Source of the DNA: Pochonia chlamydosporia 170
Taxonomy: Eukaryota; Ascomycota; Sordariomycetes; Hypocreales; Clavicipitaceae
Assembly: GCF_001653235.2 (NCBI RefSeq)
Contig: NC_035793.1
Location: 3,224,001 to 3,288,000, forward strand
Direction: 5' to 3'
DNA: 64,000 bases
The notes beneath the pieces were generated by a model. That model saw only the letters and a list, made by a program, of their open reading frames with translations. It had not been told where the DNA came from and did no database searches. This document shows positions 44,782 through 56,472 of the stretch, one piece after another. Within the stretch, counting starts at the first letter, position 1. Each line of letters starts with the position of its first letter. The position numbers were made by a program, and so were the translations under genes.

Positions 44782-47646
44782 ATGTCTTCCTCCAGAATTT
44801 TCATCAAGGGCCTGCCTCCCAACATCACCGAGGCAGAGTTCCGTAAGCATTTTTCTGCTAAAAACCGAGAGATCACAGATGTCAAGCTGATCCCCCAACG
44901 TCGGATCGGATATGTGGGCTACAAGAGCGCGGATGATGCGACAAGTGCTGTCAAGTACTTCAATCGATCATACATTCGCATGTCTAAGATATCGGTCGAG
45001 ACTGCCCGACCTGTGAGTTTCTTCCCCCACGTCTTACCTTGCTTACCTGCCTGGATATTGGTTGCTGATGGAATGTCAGATCTCAGACCCAGCCTTGAGC
45101 AAAGGACACAATGCTTCCCGCATACTCGGAGCGCCGGAAGCCCAAGCCCAAAGCGCTCCGCGGACAAAGTCTGATCATGACGTGAACCCGAAGAAGCGGA
45201 AGCGAGAGGAACAGGAAACATCTGATCCAAAGCTGCGAGAGTTCCTGCAGGTCATGAGGTCCGGAAGGGAAGGTGCCATTGCGGATGACTCAAATGCCCC
45301 AGCCGGGACAGATCATATGCTTGGTTCGGGAGACGTCGCTGTTCCAGACGAAGAGAGTGATGACGAGTACGAACAAATCCCATCGAGAAAAGAGAAATCG
45401 AGAAGGATAGAACCCCATCAAGCCAAGTCGGACCAAGTAGCCCAACAACCACCACTCAGGGATGAGAAAATTCACCACGATGATACGCCTCAGGACACTG
45501 GTGAGATCAAAGCTGAGCAAATTGATTCAGACATGACTGGTCAAAATCCAGAGCCGACTGGCGCAACAGACGACGATTGGTTGCGATCCCGGACCAACAG
45601 GTTGCTGGATCTAGTTGACCCTGACGACCTCGACTCCGGAGCAGCGCCAAGCCCCGTAGATGATACCACAAAGCAAGACACAGAGGACGACAGACTATCG
45701 TTGCATTCCTCCGACGGGGTGACACCTGACACAACTGCTCCAGTGGCGACGAGTAGCGAAACAGCAACTGAAGGCGCTGTCGACGCTATCTCTCGCACGT
45801 CTCGGCTTTTCGTCCGGAACCTGCCATACAGCGCCACTGAAGAAGATCTTCGGGAAGCGTTTGATGAGTTTGGGACACTCCAAGAGGTACGTCGGCTACA
45901 TCAGATCCTACCCTGCCTACCTGCAGTATTCTTCTCCCACCCTCCCAAAAGGCGCAATGATGAACCCCAAGATAGGGACAGCTTATACTTCGGTATATGA
46001 TGTGAACCTGGGCGAATATTTTAGTAGATGCTTCGATTTTCTGAGCTTTTTGCCTTGGCTTATACACAGCCATGTTTGATGTTTCTGGTTTATTTTTAGT
46101 ACGAGGACATACGGACAGAACTAACTTTTTGGTCCAGGTCCATCTGCCCGTAAGTGCTGCTGGGGCAACAAAGGGATTTGCTTTGATACTCTTCGCAGAT
46201 CCATCGGACGCGGTGAAGGCATTCCAGACAATGGATGGGGCAACGTTTCAAGGGCGAATCCTCCACATCATTCCAGCCAGCGCAAAACGGGAGCAGGGAT
46301 TGGATGAATTTGGGATTTCCAAGCTACCTCTGAAGAGACAAAACATGATACGTAAGAAAGCCGAGGCAGCTTCCAGCAGCTTCAATTGGAACTCCCTCTA
46401 CATGAGCCAGGATGCTGTCAACGCCTCTGTTGCCAGCCGGCTTGGTGTCTCAAAATCCGAGCTGCTCGATCCTACATCGGCTGATGCCGCCATCAAGCAG
46501 GCGATTGCGGAGACCACTGTAATCCAAGAAACCAAGGCCTACTTCGCCGCAAATGGTGTGGACCTGGAAGCGTTCAAATCGCAACGGCGGGGTGATACCA
46601 CCATCTTGGTAAAAAACTTTCCCTATGGAACTACGATGGAGGAGCTCAGAAAAATGTTTGAGGAGCATGGTCAGGTCCTCAAAGTGCTAATGCCTCCCAC
46701 TGGGACCATTGCCATTGTGCAGTTTGCACAATCGAATCACGCAAAAGCCGCTTTCGGTAAGGTTGCGTACAGGCGAATCAAAGACAGTGTGCTCTTCTTG
46801 GAGAAGGGACCCAAAGATTTGATCCGAGAGGATGTGTCGGGATCGGCACAGGCAGGCAAAGTGACAACGGACCAACAGGCAACAGGGGTGCAAAAGCTTA
46901 GTGTCAACGACTTGTTGTCCAGCGGCGATAAGGCAGAAGAGGTGGAAACGACCTCTCTGTTTATCCGCAATTTAAACTTCACCACAACCACTAGCAGGCT
47001 GGCGGAAGCTTTCGAATCCCTCGACGGATTCGTGTCAGCCAGGGTTAAGACGAAGATGGATCCCAAGAAACCCGGACAGACACTGAGTATGGGTTTTGGG
47101 TTTGCAGAGTTTCGATCCAAGGCCCAGGCCCAGGCAGCTCTCAAAGTCATGGATGGGTACGTACTGGATGGCCACACTCTGGGCGTGAAGGCGTCGCACA
47201 AGGGCCAGGATGCGGCCGAAGAAAGACGGCGGGAAGATCGAGCAAAGAAGTCAGCGGCGCAGAGGACCAAGATCATCATTAAGAACTTGCCCTTCCAAGC
47301 CACAAAGAAGGATGTCCGGTCACTGTTCGGGACCTACGGCCAGCTTAGATCTGTCCGCGTTCCAAAGAAGGCAGACTTTACCGCAAGAGGCTTTGCATTT
47401 GCCGATTTTGTCACTCCTCGAGAAGCGGAGAACGCGCTAAATGCGCTCAAGGACACTCATCTTCTCGGCCGCCGGCTAGTGCTAGACTTTGCGGAAGCCG
47501 AAGCCGTTGATGCTGAGGAAGAAATCGAAAAGATGCAGCGCAAAGTAGGGGGACAAGTCAATAAAGTAGCCCTTCAGAAGCTTACAGGCGGAGGGAGGAA
47601 AAAGGTCAATATTGGTAACGACGGGGAGGATGAACTTGACGGTTAA
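44782..47646 (+). CDS. MRD1: MRD1, five-RRM pre-rRNA processing factor (848 aa)
   Basis: Three exons (44782-45012, 45080-45886, 46138-47646) give 848 aa with five RNA-recognition motifs. RRM1 (RIFIKGLPPNITEAEF) is at about residues 4-77, RRM2 (RLFVRNLPYSATEEDL) near 317-393, RRM3 (TILVKNFPYGTTMEEL) near 498-570, RRM4 (SLFIRNLNFTTTTSRL) near 617-700 and RRM5 (KIIIKNLPFQATKKDV) near 722-800. An acidic, disordered linker separates RRM1 from RRM2. This spacing is diagnostic for Mrd1, orthologue of human RBM19, which binds pre-rRNA and U3 snoRNP in the nucleolus and is required for 18S rRNA. Intron 2 is 251 nt, several times the local norm, and interrupts RRM2. Like NAN1 in this window, it belongs to the small-subunit processome pathway, although the two genes are 35 kb apart. 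Confidence 0.93.
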
Positions 47647-48711
47647 GATAACAAGGAGGCAGAATAGGACAGACTATTTGGTTGCCGCTTGCCAATTCAA
47701 TACAGAACAACGCCAGAAAATGGTTGACCAAATTTCTTTCACTCGTCCTCGCTCTCGTCCCTGGCCCACGCCTTTTTCAACCATCTCCCTTGAAGGGGCA
47801 GTGAGAGGTGGATTTCTTTGCGTCGCCTTGGAGCGCGCGCAAGAATCGCGAAGGCGGCGATAACAAAACATCACGCAGCTGCGAGCTGGGTCCAAACCTG
47901 GAAACCAAGAATTCGGTTCTCGGAGTGGATGAGTTTGAAGCTGTCTTTTGTTTGATCTTAATCTCTTTCGCATACCTGCGCGGTGTGGACGACACCTCCA
48001 AGAAGGTTTGTCTCTCCTGGGTGAGGCGATGACGGGCGTCTGGTGTGAAGGACCCGCTCAACCCTCCCTTGCGTTCTCAACGCCCTCGATGCAGGACGCT
48101 GCAGATTTGCAAGAGACTTTTTAGCTGCCATGTGCCCATTGGGTGCTGCGACAAGACCTTCATTGGCCGAATTCATATCCTCTTTTAGTTGAAGACATGG
48201 ATGCTAGTGACGAACTGTCGAAGACGCACATCCCCTCCGGTTGGAGCACCCCCGGGTCCTCGTCTTCGTCCTAGTCCATCCCAGTCCATCCCATCTCATC
48301 CCACCCTACCACTACCCTGCCTGATGCTTTGCAGATAGATCTTGATATTTAGGTTGAGGGGCAAAAAAAAGATGGGTAGCCCTGTCAACCCTTTGTCAAT
48401 ATGCTCCGCTGGAGCTGTCCATCCTCCACCTATAAGTCTTGGATTTATACAGTCTTAGATCCTCCTGGGAAATAAAGCTTCGTTCCAGTCGAGTCCATCA
48501 CTCTCCTCAGATCATACATTTAGATCCCCATTCCACATCTTTAAAATTCCTCTCAGCATTTCTTGTCCTCCTCAACTTACTCTTCCTCCTCCCATTCATA
48601 CTTTGGTGGCTATTGTTGCGAGGTATTCTGCAGCTCCAGCGAGCTTTGTTCTCGTTTGTTGCGACTCGTACCGACATTCCTTGTGCCTCTCTTTCTGCAT
48701 TTACAGTTACA
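47647..48711. promoter_or_regulatory. MRD1 3' flank and long C/T-rich promoter/leader of abaA
   Basis: The last 450 bases are pyrimidine-rich with repeated CCCAGTCCATCC-type units near 48,270 and a long run without an in-frame stop before abaA, suggesting a long 5' UTR. Two CATTCC sequences at 48529 and 48675 match the CATTCY core bound by AbaA in Aspergillus, so autoregulation is possible but unproven. Confidence 0.45.
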
Positions 48712-51528
48712 ATGTCTTCACTCTTTCAACCAAGACCCGTGCTATCGTCACAGCGTTACTCCCAGTCACCAGACTATGTCGATGCCAGACGTGGTGGTGG
48801 TGGTATCCAAACTGGCAGAGTACCTCTGCGAGAGTCCACTGGCAATGCCCAGTCCCACGGCTTCAATGGTTTAGTTTCTTGCTACCAGAACCAGGTGGCT
48901 CTATCTCCTTCTATGCAGTCCAATATACCTGCCCCCATGGTACCCTCACAATCACTCGACTGCCTTTACAGAGTCCCAACGCCTCGTCAGCAGCCTCGCT
49001 ACCAAAGAAGGCCCAAGACCTCCATCAACCCTCTCTACTTTTGGCCAGCCTTTCGACAATATCGAAACAGGCAGGCTCACAAAGATACCCAAAAGGACAA
49101 GGGTGGCGTCTGGCGCCGACCTGAACTTGAAGATGCCTTCGTCGACTGTATGTCCTCATTGCCTTGGACTCCCATTACCGTCTATCCAGACCAGTTAGCG
49201 CTAATGTGTTATTGTCAGCTGTCCTGCTCATGCCTCACATGGGCCGTCGCAAGTTTTCCATGGGAGGCAAACTTCACGGCCGGAACATGTTGATCAGCGA
49301 GTACATCTTTGTAATTTGTGTTGCCATTTTGGGAAGCAAAGAGATTTTCCGAATCGATAATAGCAATGAGAGCATTGAACAGATGGGACGCAAGCAAGTA
49401 TCTAGCCACATGCAAGTGGTGAAGAAATTCTTTGAAGACCTTCGATGCTGTAAGTATATATATACACCTGGTAGCTCACACATCTTTGATGGTTGGTGAG
49501 CATAACGAGATATGGAATGCTAACTCCATCACCACAGTCCACTTTTTGTTCCCGTCAGAAGAAAAGAAGGAACCTGGTTCGACCAACTCAGATGACTACT
49601 ATGACGAAGAAGAGCAGGAGTCATTCAAGTCGAACCCAGTTCTGACGGCGCTGGCTGAAGGTCGAGTGCCCGAGGTGAAGCCCAACTATGAGTACTTCTC
49701 CCAGCTTTTGGCGCTGCAGTCGTCCATCTGCACCCGCCCAAAGACTTGTGAGATCTTTGTGTCTTCATCAGACATCAAGATTCGGGATGATATTGCCTAC
49801 GATGCCCATGACACCCCCCTGGACCAGGAGTCCTTCCCTCACTTGAACAAGTATACCAATTGCGATGACAGCCCCAATGTCCTTGGCAAAGATGTCCTCT
49901 TGCATGAATATACTCGGTCTCTTGACCGCACCACATCTGCCTGCGTCAAGTCCGTGACTCGTCGCTGGCAAAAGGAGGCTCCTGCCATGTACGAGACGCT
50001 TGACCTCCCAAACAGAGATGAGGAGTGTTTGCTGCTGGAGATGTGCGCCACTCTAGAACTACATGAGCACGCCAAGTTTCCCTCCGGGTCGGAGCTCACT
50101 GGCTTTGTCGAGGTTGCCATTACGCAACCTGCTCTGCAGAACCACAGGTGGAAGTGCATCACTCGCCTCACCAGGCCAGCCGAACTCCACAGTGATGAAG
50201 GCAAGCAGGCTGTTTACACTAATGACAGTGGAATCCATCGTCGAGGGTGCAGCGACTCCAAGGTGGATTGTGACTGCCACACCCGCCCTCGACAGGATAT
50301 CCACGTTCCTTTCCCTGCAGTCGAGTGGGCCAGCATTCTCAGCATGGCGGTGCAGTATCCCGATGTTGAGCATCAGCGCATGAAGGAGAAACGTCGCAAG
50401 TACGCGGATGGTGAGGGTAAGAAGGACCTGGAGAGAGCTGGCAGCAAGCGTAAGCGCTCTGAGGATGAAGGGGACGCCGCCTCTTGGGCTCGCCGTGAAC
50501 TCACAGGGAGTGACCTGATTTGCAAGGTGGCAATGTATCAAGAGCTGTGGTCTTGCGCCCCGGATTCCACGCAGTGGATTCGTCAGGGCATCATTTTCTG
50601 GCGATTCAACACAACGAACCAGTGGCACAAGTATAACCCGGTATTCAAGCCTGCTGGTACTACCTGGCGATGGTTGACGATCAACGACCCCATGTCCCGA
50701 TATCATCAGCAAAAGGCACTGGTCTACCCAACCGCAAATGTCTCAAGAGACGCAGTCATGTCTCCAACCCCAACTATTAACCAGCACCTCACGGCAGCCA
50801 TGAACGAGACATTCAACACGTGGGACCATGGTAGTAGTGCACCGCATGTGCCGCATGTTCCGCCTCTGCAAACCCCAAACAACAGCATAGGGCTTTTTGA
50901 CTCCTTCTCCAACGGACTGGCTACGCCTCCACCAACTGCAACCCTCCCTCCGACCTACTCGACTGGAAACTTTGACACGCGAAGCGGCAGTTTTGATGCC
51001 AGAAGTGCCAGCTTTGACACCAGGAGTGGTTCCTTTGACAGCAACATGGCACCAAACAACGGAGTAGCATTCCTGCCCACGACCGGTCCCCCATCTCAGC
51101 ACGAGCGCCAGCCAACAACACTCGGAAATAACCAGTCCTTCTTTGACGGGCAGCCATCATTCCCCGAGGTCAAGCCCATCAACACAGCCGTAAACTCATA
51201 CATGGCCGCCACAACCTCCCTCGAGCTGCCCAACCAGCTCGTCTACGACAACTCTGGCGTCGATGCCAGCAACATGCAAGGATGGGACATGTCCGCTCTG
51301 GACGGCTGGTCCGCAGCTTCAGCGCCGGTGAGCGCCACCACAGAATGGGCTCCAGCTCCCAAGGTTGAGCCGCAGGGAGACCATCACGCTGCCATGTGGG
51401 CTCCTCCACACTGGCCCTTATCCGCAGGAGCAGCTCCTGGCTCTCACGAGCGAGGAGGAAGTCCACGGCCCTTGAAGAGACGGAGGGAGACTATCGATGT
51501 TAATGTGCCAGTCACTGCTGGATGGTGA
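48712..51528 (+). CDS. abaA: AbaA-type TEA/ATTS transcription factor, conidiation regulator (885 aa)
   Basis: Three exons (48712-49147, 49219-49449, 49538-51528) give 885 aa. The TEA/ATTS DNA-binding domain is at about residues 134-222: VWRRPELEDAFVDS, MPHMGRRKFSMGGKLHGRN and the recognition helix RKQVSSHMQVVKKFF. Past it, KSNPVLTALAEGRVPEVKP and NYEYFSQLLALQS are the usual AbaA continuation, followed by a long C-terminal half with a basic KRKR motif and Gln/Pro/Asn-rich sequence. AbaA acts between BrlA and WetA in the pathway that turns phialides into conidium-forming cells. The TEA linker before RKQVSSH (VAILGSKEIFRIDNSNESIEQMG) looks longer and less charged than the short Arg-rich linker I expect. 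Three FDxRSxS heptads at residues 701-721 form a small tandem repeat. Start chosen at MSSLFQPRP because it begins the conserved-looking N-terminus. Confidence 0.87.
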
Positions 51529-54500
51529 TGGGCTTGTTGTGTGAAAAATAAGTCTGCGCGATCTATCTGGTATAGACGCCTATGTTACAAGACATGTGAA
51601 TGGATTGGTTTGGAGTTGGAAGGACATGACATTTTGGCGAGAAAGGCGTTGGGGGGAGTATTTCATGGGGGTTCTTTCTTTGTTACAATTTATGACGAGT
51701 GATAATAATACCATATGCTTAGACACATGAATTCTACGTTTTTAATGAATTTTCATTACACCTTTCTATTTCTTTCCGTGATGCCTTGTGGTTCCTGTGT
51801 TCCTTGTTGCTGCCGATATTGGCACTGACGTACTCCGTATAGACGGTCGACTCAGGGACATCATATCAGAGTTCAATATTGTATCCCTGCCCATTTATCC
51901 CCACGCCTCCTAGACAAGGGACAAGACAAGGGACACCGGGAAGGAAGAAAGTAGTCTCGTGGAAGCCTGGAAGTGTCTCTTCAGCAGTGGAGCGGATGCA
52001 GGAACCGAACGGGTAACCCCTGGCTAGTAGGCAAGGGATGACGCGTGACGCGAAACGCGATGCAAGCACTTAACGGATTATACAGTGCCAAAATCTTGAA
52101 GACGTAATTCACGAGGTGAAATGGACGGCATACGGGCACGGATTCTGGCTCAGACTTTCTGGCTGGACGTATGACGCAGCATGGAGGCCGCACGAACAAA
52201 GGAAATGTGAAAGAAAAAAAAAAAGTGTAGTTCATGGAAACAATAACGATTGGAATTATTTGCATTCTTGCCCTTAAGAATGGGATTGTTTGGGACGCTA
52301 GGAATGTTGGTTGGTTGGCGAGGGCGTGCAAAGGGTGGATGGATGGTGGAAGGGCGGGTATGGAGATGGAGGTTACGAGATGGAGGGATTGGGCAGCTGA
52401 TGACTTTACTTTACTGTTGTTTACTGTTTGTTGTATTGATATTGGGCGGGATAATGGAGTGGTGACTGGTATGTTGCTGGGGTGAGGTGTTACGGCTTGG
52501 GTGTTGAGTCTCATGTTTGTGAATATGCCGTGAAGAGGCCGTGATTACATGGCGGTGTTGCACCATGTGACTTGACGTATACATACAAAGACACTGCGTA
52601 CAAAACAAACGCACAGCAAAATACAAAGGATCACTCGCGCAGATGAGTGTCCTGCAATGCCCCGTTTCACGAGTCTGTAATATATTGGGCGCCATAGAGG
52701 AGTGGTGGTCAAAGGCGGCCGGCGCTTGCTCTTACATGTTCGTCTCACTTTAAAGACTTGACGGGTTTGTGTCGTGCATGGCGTACTTGAGTACGTGGGG
52801 CGCGTGTTTTGTGCAATGGAAACAATGGGAAACAAGGAAGTGGAATGAACATGAACGGTGAACAGACGGGGAGCATAATCTAGGATATTGACTCAGGACC
52901 GGATGGCTATTCATGCGAACTGGGTGTCGTCAGGTACGGCGTGATGATGACCAGTCGACGTTGGGGAGAGGCATGGGGCTGCAACATGTCAACATTTGGC
53001 GCGGTTGAAGAAGTCAGATCGGTTGCGGCCGTAAGAGGGGATTGGCTGAGAGGCGTCGGGATGCTGAGATGGCATCTTAGGCGCTGGGTGTGGGGCCAAG
53101 GCCTGTACACCCGTGGCAAACAATGTAGGTATCCTTTGCTGGCGAATCTGCAGCGGAGGTACATGGCTGGGGGATGACATCTTGTCCATTGAACCTTGAC
53201 ACTTGACTTCATTTGAAGCTCGACATAGACGGCGGTGCAGGGATGGTCTTGAAACAATCTCGTCGGGTGGCATTGGACAACGTTGGACGTTCATCGCTTC
53301 TTGCACATCAAACCGCACACAGCAGCCCAAAATCCCACCTCGTCCCGTCTTCCCGTCAAGTCGCTGGTATTTCTCGTGCGTCTGGTGCAGTCCATGTGCT
53401 TCATCTGGCCGCCAAGGGCCATGGCCTGACAGACCAGACCTTGACCCGTTGCACCACGGATGCCATGCTCTCGCTCATCGATAGGCCACCATGTTCCAAG
53501 TTGTCCCGGTTTGTGTCGATAGAACATCCAACGGCTCATGCGCCATGTTTCCGAGTTCCGTGGCCGTCGACCGGAGATGGTCTCTGCCATGGCCCATTGG
53601 TGGCCTGCATCGTTGGCATCTGACAAGAAATCTGCAGATGGGAACTTTCTTTCTTTTTGAAACTTTTTCCTCTTTCCCTGATTCTGTGCCAAGATTCTGT
53701 TTTGGCTGTGCCGAAGTGTATGGGCTCTTCTTTGCATACTACCTATACGTGCCTTGTTGCAGATAAGTGAGGGCCATGGACGGGTAAAAAGGCGAAAGAG
53801 GGACGTGTGACTGACTGGTTAGACTGGACGCTGGGATTTTCTCTCATCTGGCTCTCAACTTCCAAGGTCGCTGCTGAAAGATTCTTAGGTCGTGGATTTT
53901 CGACCAGACTCTTTGTGCTTGCTTGTGTTCAGCGATTCACTTCATCTGACTGAGTCTGTTCAGCTCTGACTCACTCCTACACGAGACCGACTCATTGTTG
54001 GGCCGCATACGAACAAACACAATACACACTTGACTTTGTGTCATTTCACGACGATAATTGAACAAGTGTCAGTTTGGACTGACTATTCACCCTCAACTAC
54101 CAGACTCCACTGCTTGGAGTGAGTCTGGTCTGCTCTGATCTGCAAACATTGGCACCGACCAGCTGGCTGGTTTATCTGCCAACTGTCAACGGCCGGCTGT
54201 TCACCTCTTCAACCAAAACACAACATCTGAACTCGGTGCTTTTGTTTTCTCCCCAACCACCTCAACACCATCTTGTTTTTCACTTCTTCTTCACCTTGTC
54301 TTCAGAGAAGTGCGCGACAAACAAAGGCTGTGTTCGACTTGCGAGCATTCAACAACCTCTCACACACAACCTCCATGTTTGGGACCTTTTAAAACACTCC
54401 TTCAACATTTTTGTTTCGCCCATTCAGATACATTACTTTATTTCTTGCCGCTGGCCAAAAGCTCTCTTTTTTTGCGCAGCCGTTTTACCTTGGTCTTCTT

Positions 54501-54683
54501 GATTCGATTCTCACTTCTTCTCCCGGCGAGAACATATTTTACGAGCATTTTGACGGTTCTCCTCTCCCGAAACGATATCTGCATCCACGGCTGCACTTAC
54601 AAACTTGGAAAGACATCTCGGCTCACGCCAAACACTTTTAGATACCACCAATTTCAGGATATACCCGGCAAAAGACATTCACC
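51529..54683. other. 3.2-kb gene-free interval
   Basis: 3' flank of abaA followed by the promoter of a secreted-protein gene. Contains a TACTCCGTA copy at 51831, CCAGACC/GGTCTGG repeats near 53,433 and 54,124, and from 54,100 a T/C-rich leader. Open frames of up to 177 codons have no domain. Confidence 0.5.
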
Positions 54684-56021
54684 ATGAGAGACCGCAGCCT
54701 CCATCACGGGAGCATCTATCGCTTCGCTAGTCTGCTGGCCTTGGCTGGCTCAGCATCTGCCCACTCTTGGGTAGAGTATGCCTCCAAGATTGCCCCCAAC
54801 GGCACCCTCGTCGGCGCACTTGGTTTTCCACGAGGATACATGCCCCGTAGCCAGGCCGGTTGGAACGACAAGATCCCCCAGCTCCTGCTCCCAGCACAAG
54901 GCACACAAGCCTACACCGGCAAGGAGGTTCTCAACAAGTTCCCCTTTACGGATAAGCCTCAGCACCCGATGCTCGAGGCCGCCCCCGGAGACCACATCGC
55001 CATCATCCACCTAGAGAACGGCCACGTCTCCCTGCCGCAGAACCAGCCGAAGAAGCCCAAGAACCGCGGCACCATCTTCCTCTACGGCACGTCCCAGCCC
55101 AAAGAGCAGGAGAAGCTCTTCGACGTCCACCTCCTGTGGAACAAGGGCGGCAGCGGCGGCGACAAGCGAGGCGTCCTCCTTGCAACTAGAAACTACGACG
55201 ACGGCCAGTGCTTCCAGCCCAACACTGCGTCCATTACGAATGAGCGCGTGTCCAAGTACGGCGCTGATGGAGCCAAGAACTCCCAGGAGCTGCCGTGCCA
55301 GTCGGACGTCAAGCTCCCGGATAACCTGAAGCCCGGCAGCGTGTACACCATCTACTGGTACTGGGACTGGCCGAACCTGGACTCCACCAAGATTGACATG
55401 GAGAAGACTGCCCAGGGAGCCTTTCCCTGGGCTGGGTCGTTTATGCGCGGCGACAAGGTCCCCAACGGGTGGAAGATGGATGCCATTACCCTCAACGAGA
55501 GCTACGCCAGTGTTATTGACATCAAGATTGGCGAGGCGCCAAAGGGGTTTAATGCCAAGGATGCCGGCAAGGACGCCTGGGTTGCCAAGCAGAATATTTA
55601 CTCCATGGCCATCAAGGACCAGATGAACAATAACTTTCAGGTCGATGTTGATGGGTATGGAAATGGCGGTGGGCAGGGCACTGCTCCTCCGCCTGCAAGT
55701 CCTAGTGCTCCTGCGTCTGCACCAGGTTCGTCTCCCTCTGGTGCACCTGTTGCTTCAGGGCCTCAGTCCCAGCCTCGCGGTATCACCACCGTCAAGGAGA
55801 CTGTTACCGTGCCGGCTACCACGCTCATCACAACCGTCTTCCGGACTGTCACCCCCAGCCACAGCCAGGAGGAGTTGCCTCTGGAAACAACAGTCACGGT
55901 GACAACTCGCGTTCCCCCACCAGCCGTGTTTGTAACGTCTCGTCCGGGAAATGCCTCTGGAGGTACCGGTAGTAGTCCTGAGCCCACTGGAAAGCCAGGC
56001 TACCGAGTGAAGAGATTTTAA
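54684..56021 (+). CDS. Secreted protein with predicted N-terminal histidine, LPMO-like in layout (445 aa)
   Basis: A single 445-codon exon. Residues 1-26 form a signal peptide (FASLLALAGSASA) with an A-x-A cleavage site that would expose His27 (HSWVEYASK). Further histidines follow at 104, 109 and 114 (GDHIAIIHLENGHVS). Cleavage to a first-residue histidine plus a later histidine is the hallmark of the copper 'histidine brace' in lytic polysaccharide monooxygenases, but other secreted fungal families share the HSW start, so the enzyme role is inference. An aromatic run (VYTIYWYWDWPN) follows. Only two cysteines are seen in the mature chain. From about residue 330 the protein is Pro/Ser/Thr-rich and repetitive (TVTVPATTLITTV), consistent with a glycosylated stalk; the basic end KPGYRVKRF argues against a GPI anchor. 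I believe it is a family of secreted fungal proteins of unknown function. Confidence 0.8.
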   Translation: MRDRSLHHGSIYRFASLLALAGSASAHSWVEYASKIAPNGTLVGALGFPRGYMPRSQAGWNDKIPQLLLPAQGTQAYTGKEVLNKFPFTDKPQHPMLEAAPGDHIAIIHLENGHVSLPQNQPKKPKNRGTIFLYGTSQPKEQEKLFDVHLLWNKGGSGGDKRGVLLATRNYDDGQCFQPNTASITNERVSKYGADGAKNSQELPCQSDVKLPDNLKPGSVYTIYWYWDWPNLDSTKIDMEKTAQGAFPWAGSFMRGDKVPNGWKMDAITLNESYASVIDIKIGEAPKGFNAKDAGKDAWVAKQNIYSMAIKDQMNNNFQVDVDGYGNGGGQGTAPPPASPSAPASAPGSSPSGAPVASGPQSQPRGITTVKETVTVPATTLITTVFRTVTPSHSQEELPLETTVTVTTRVPPPAVFVTSRPGNASGGTGSSPEPTGKPGYRVKRF

Positions 56022-56472
56022 GTGTAGCAGTGTCATTATGAGTTGGATGGGGCTTGGGAGCCAGGATAAATTGCATTGAATGGGGGTGCATTCAATCTTT
56101 ACTGTACATATTTCGCGCTTTATATACACTGTTTTTAAGAATACGTGAAGGGGGATGTCGGGGCTGGTCCCAGTCAGCGATAGATAGGAATGCAATACGG
56201 GTGAAAAGCATATGCTGATGGTGAAACTTGTGTTGTGGCACGTTGTACGAATATCGTTGACGGCGTACGCAAGAGGCTATTGTTTCGCGATTCGTTAAAT
56301 ACTTCTACTCCTTAGTCTGGTACATCTCAGCAGACAGTTATTGATAATCCATCTTGTTGAGCAAGCACATCACGCTGATACATCCCCTCTTGAACAATCA
56401 ATCATTCTCACAGCCCCATCTCCCACAACTGTCATTTCACCAGCCATCATATAGTTGAACAGTCACACAAAT
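56022..56472. other. Intergenic between convergent genes, no gene seen
   Basis: 3' flanks of the secreted-protein gene (+) and the cyclophilin gene (-). Nothing further seen. Confidence 0.6.

Noticed and set aside
50059..50712. 217-codon - strand frame opposite abaA
   Set aside because: Entirely antisense to a well-supported coding exon; a shadow of codon bias.
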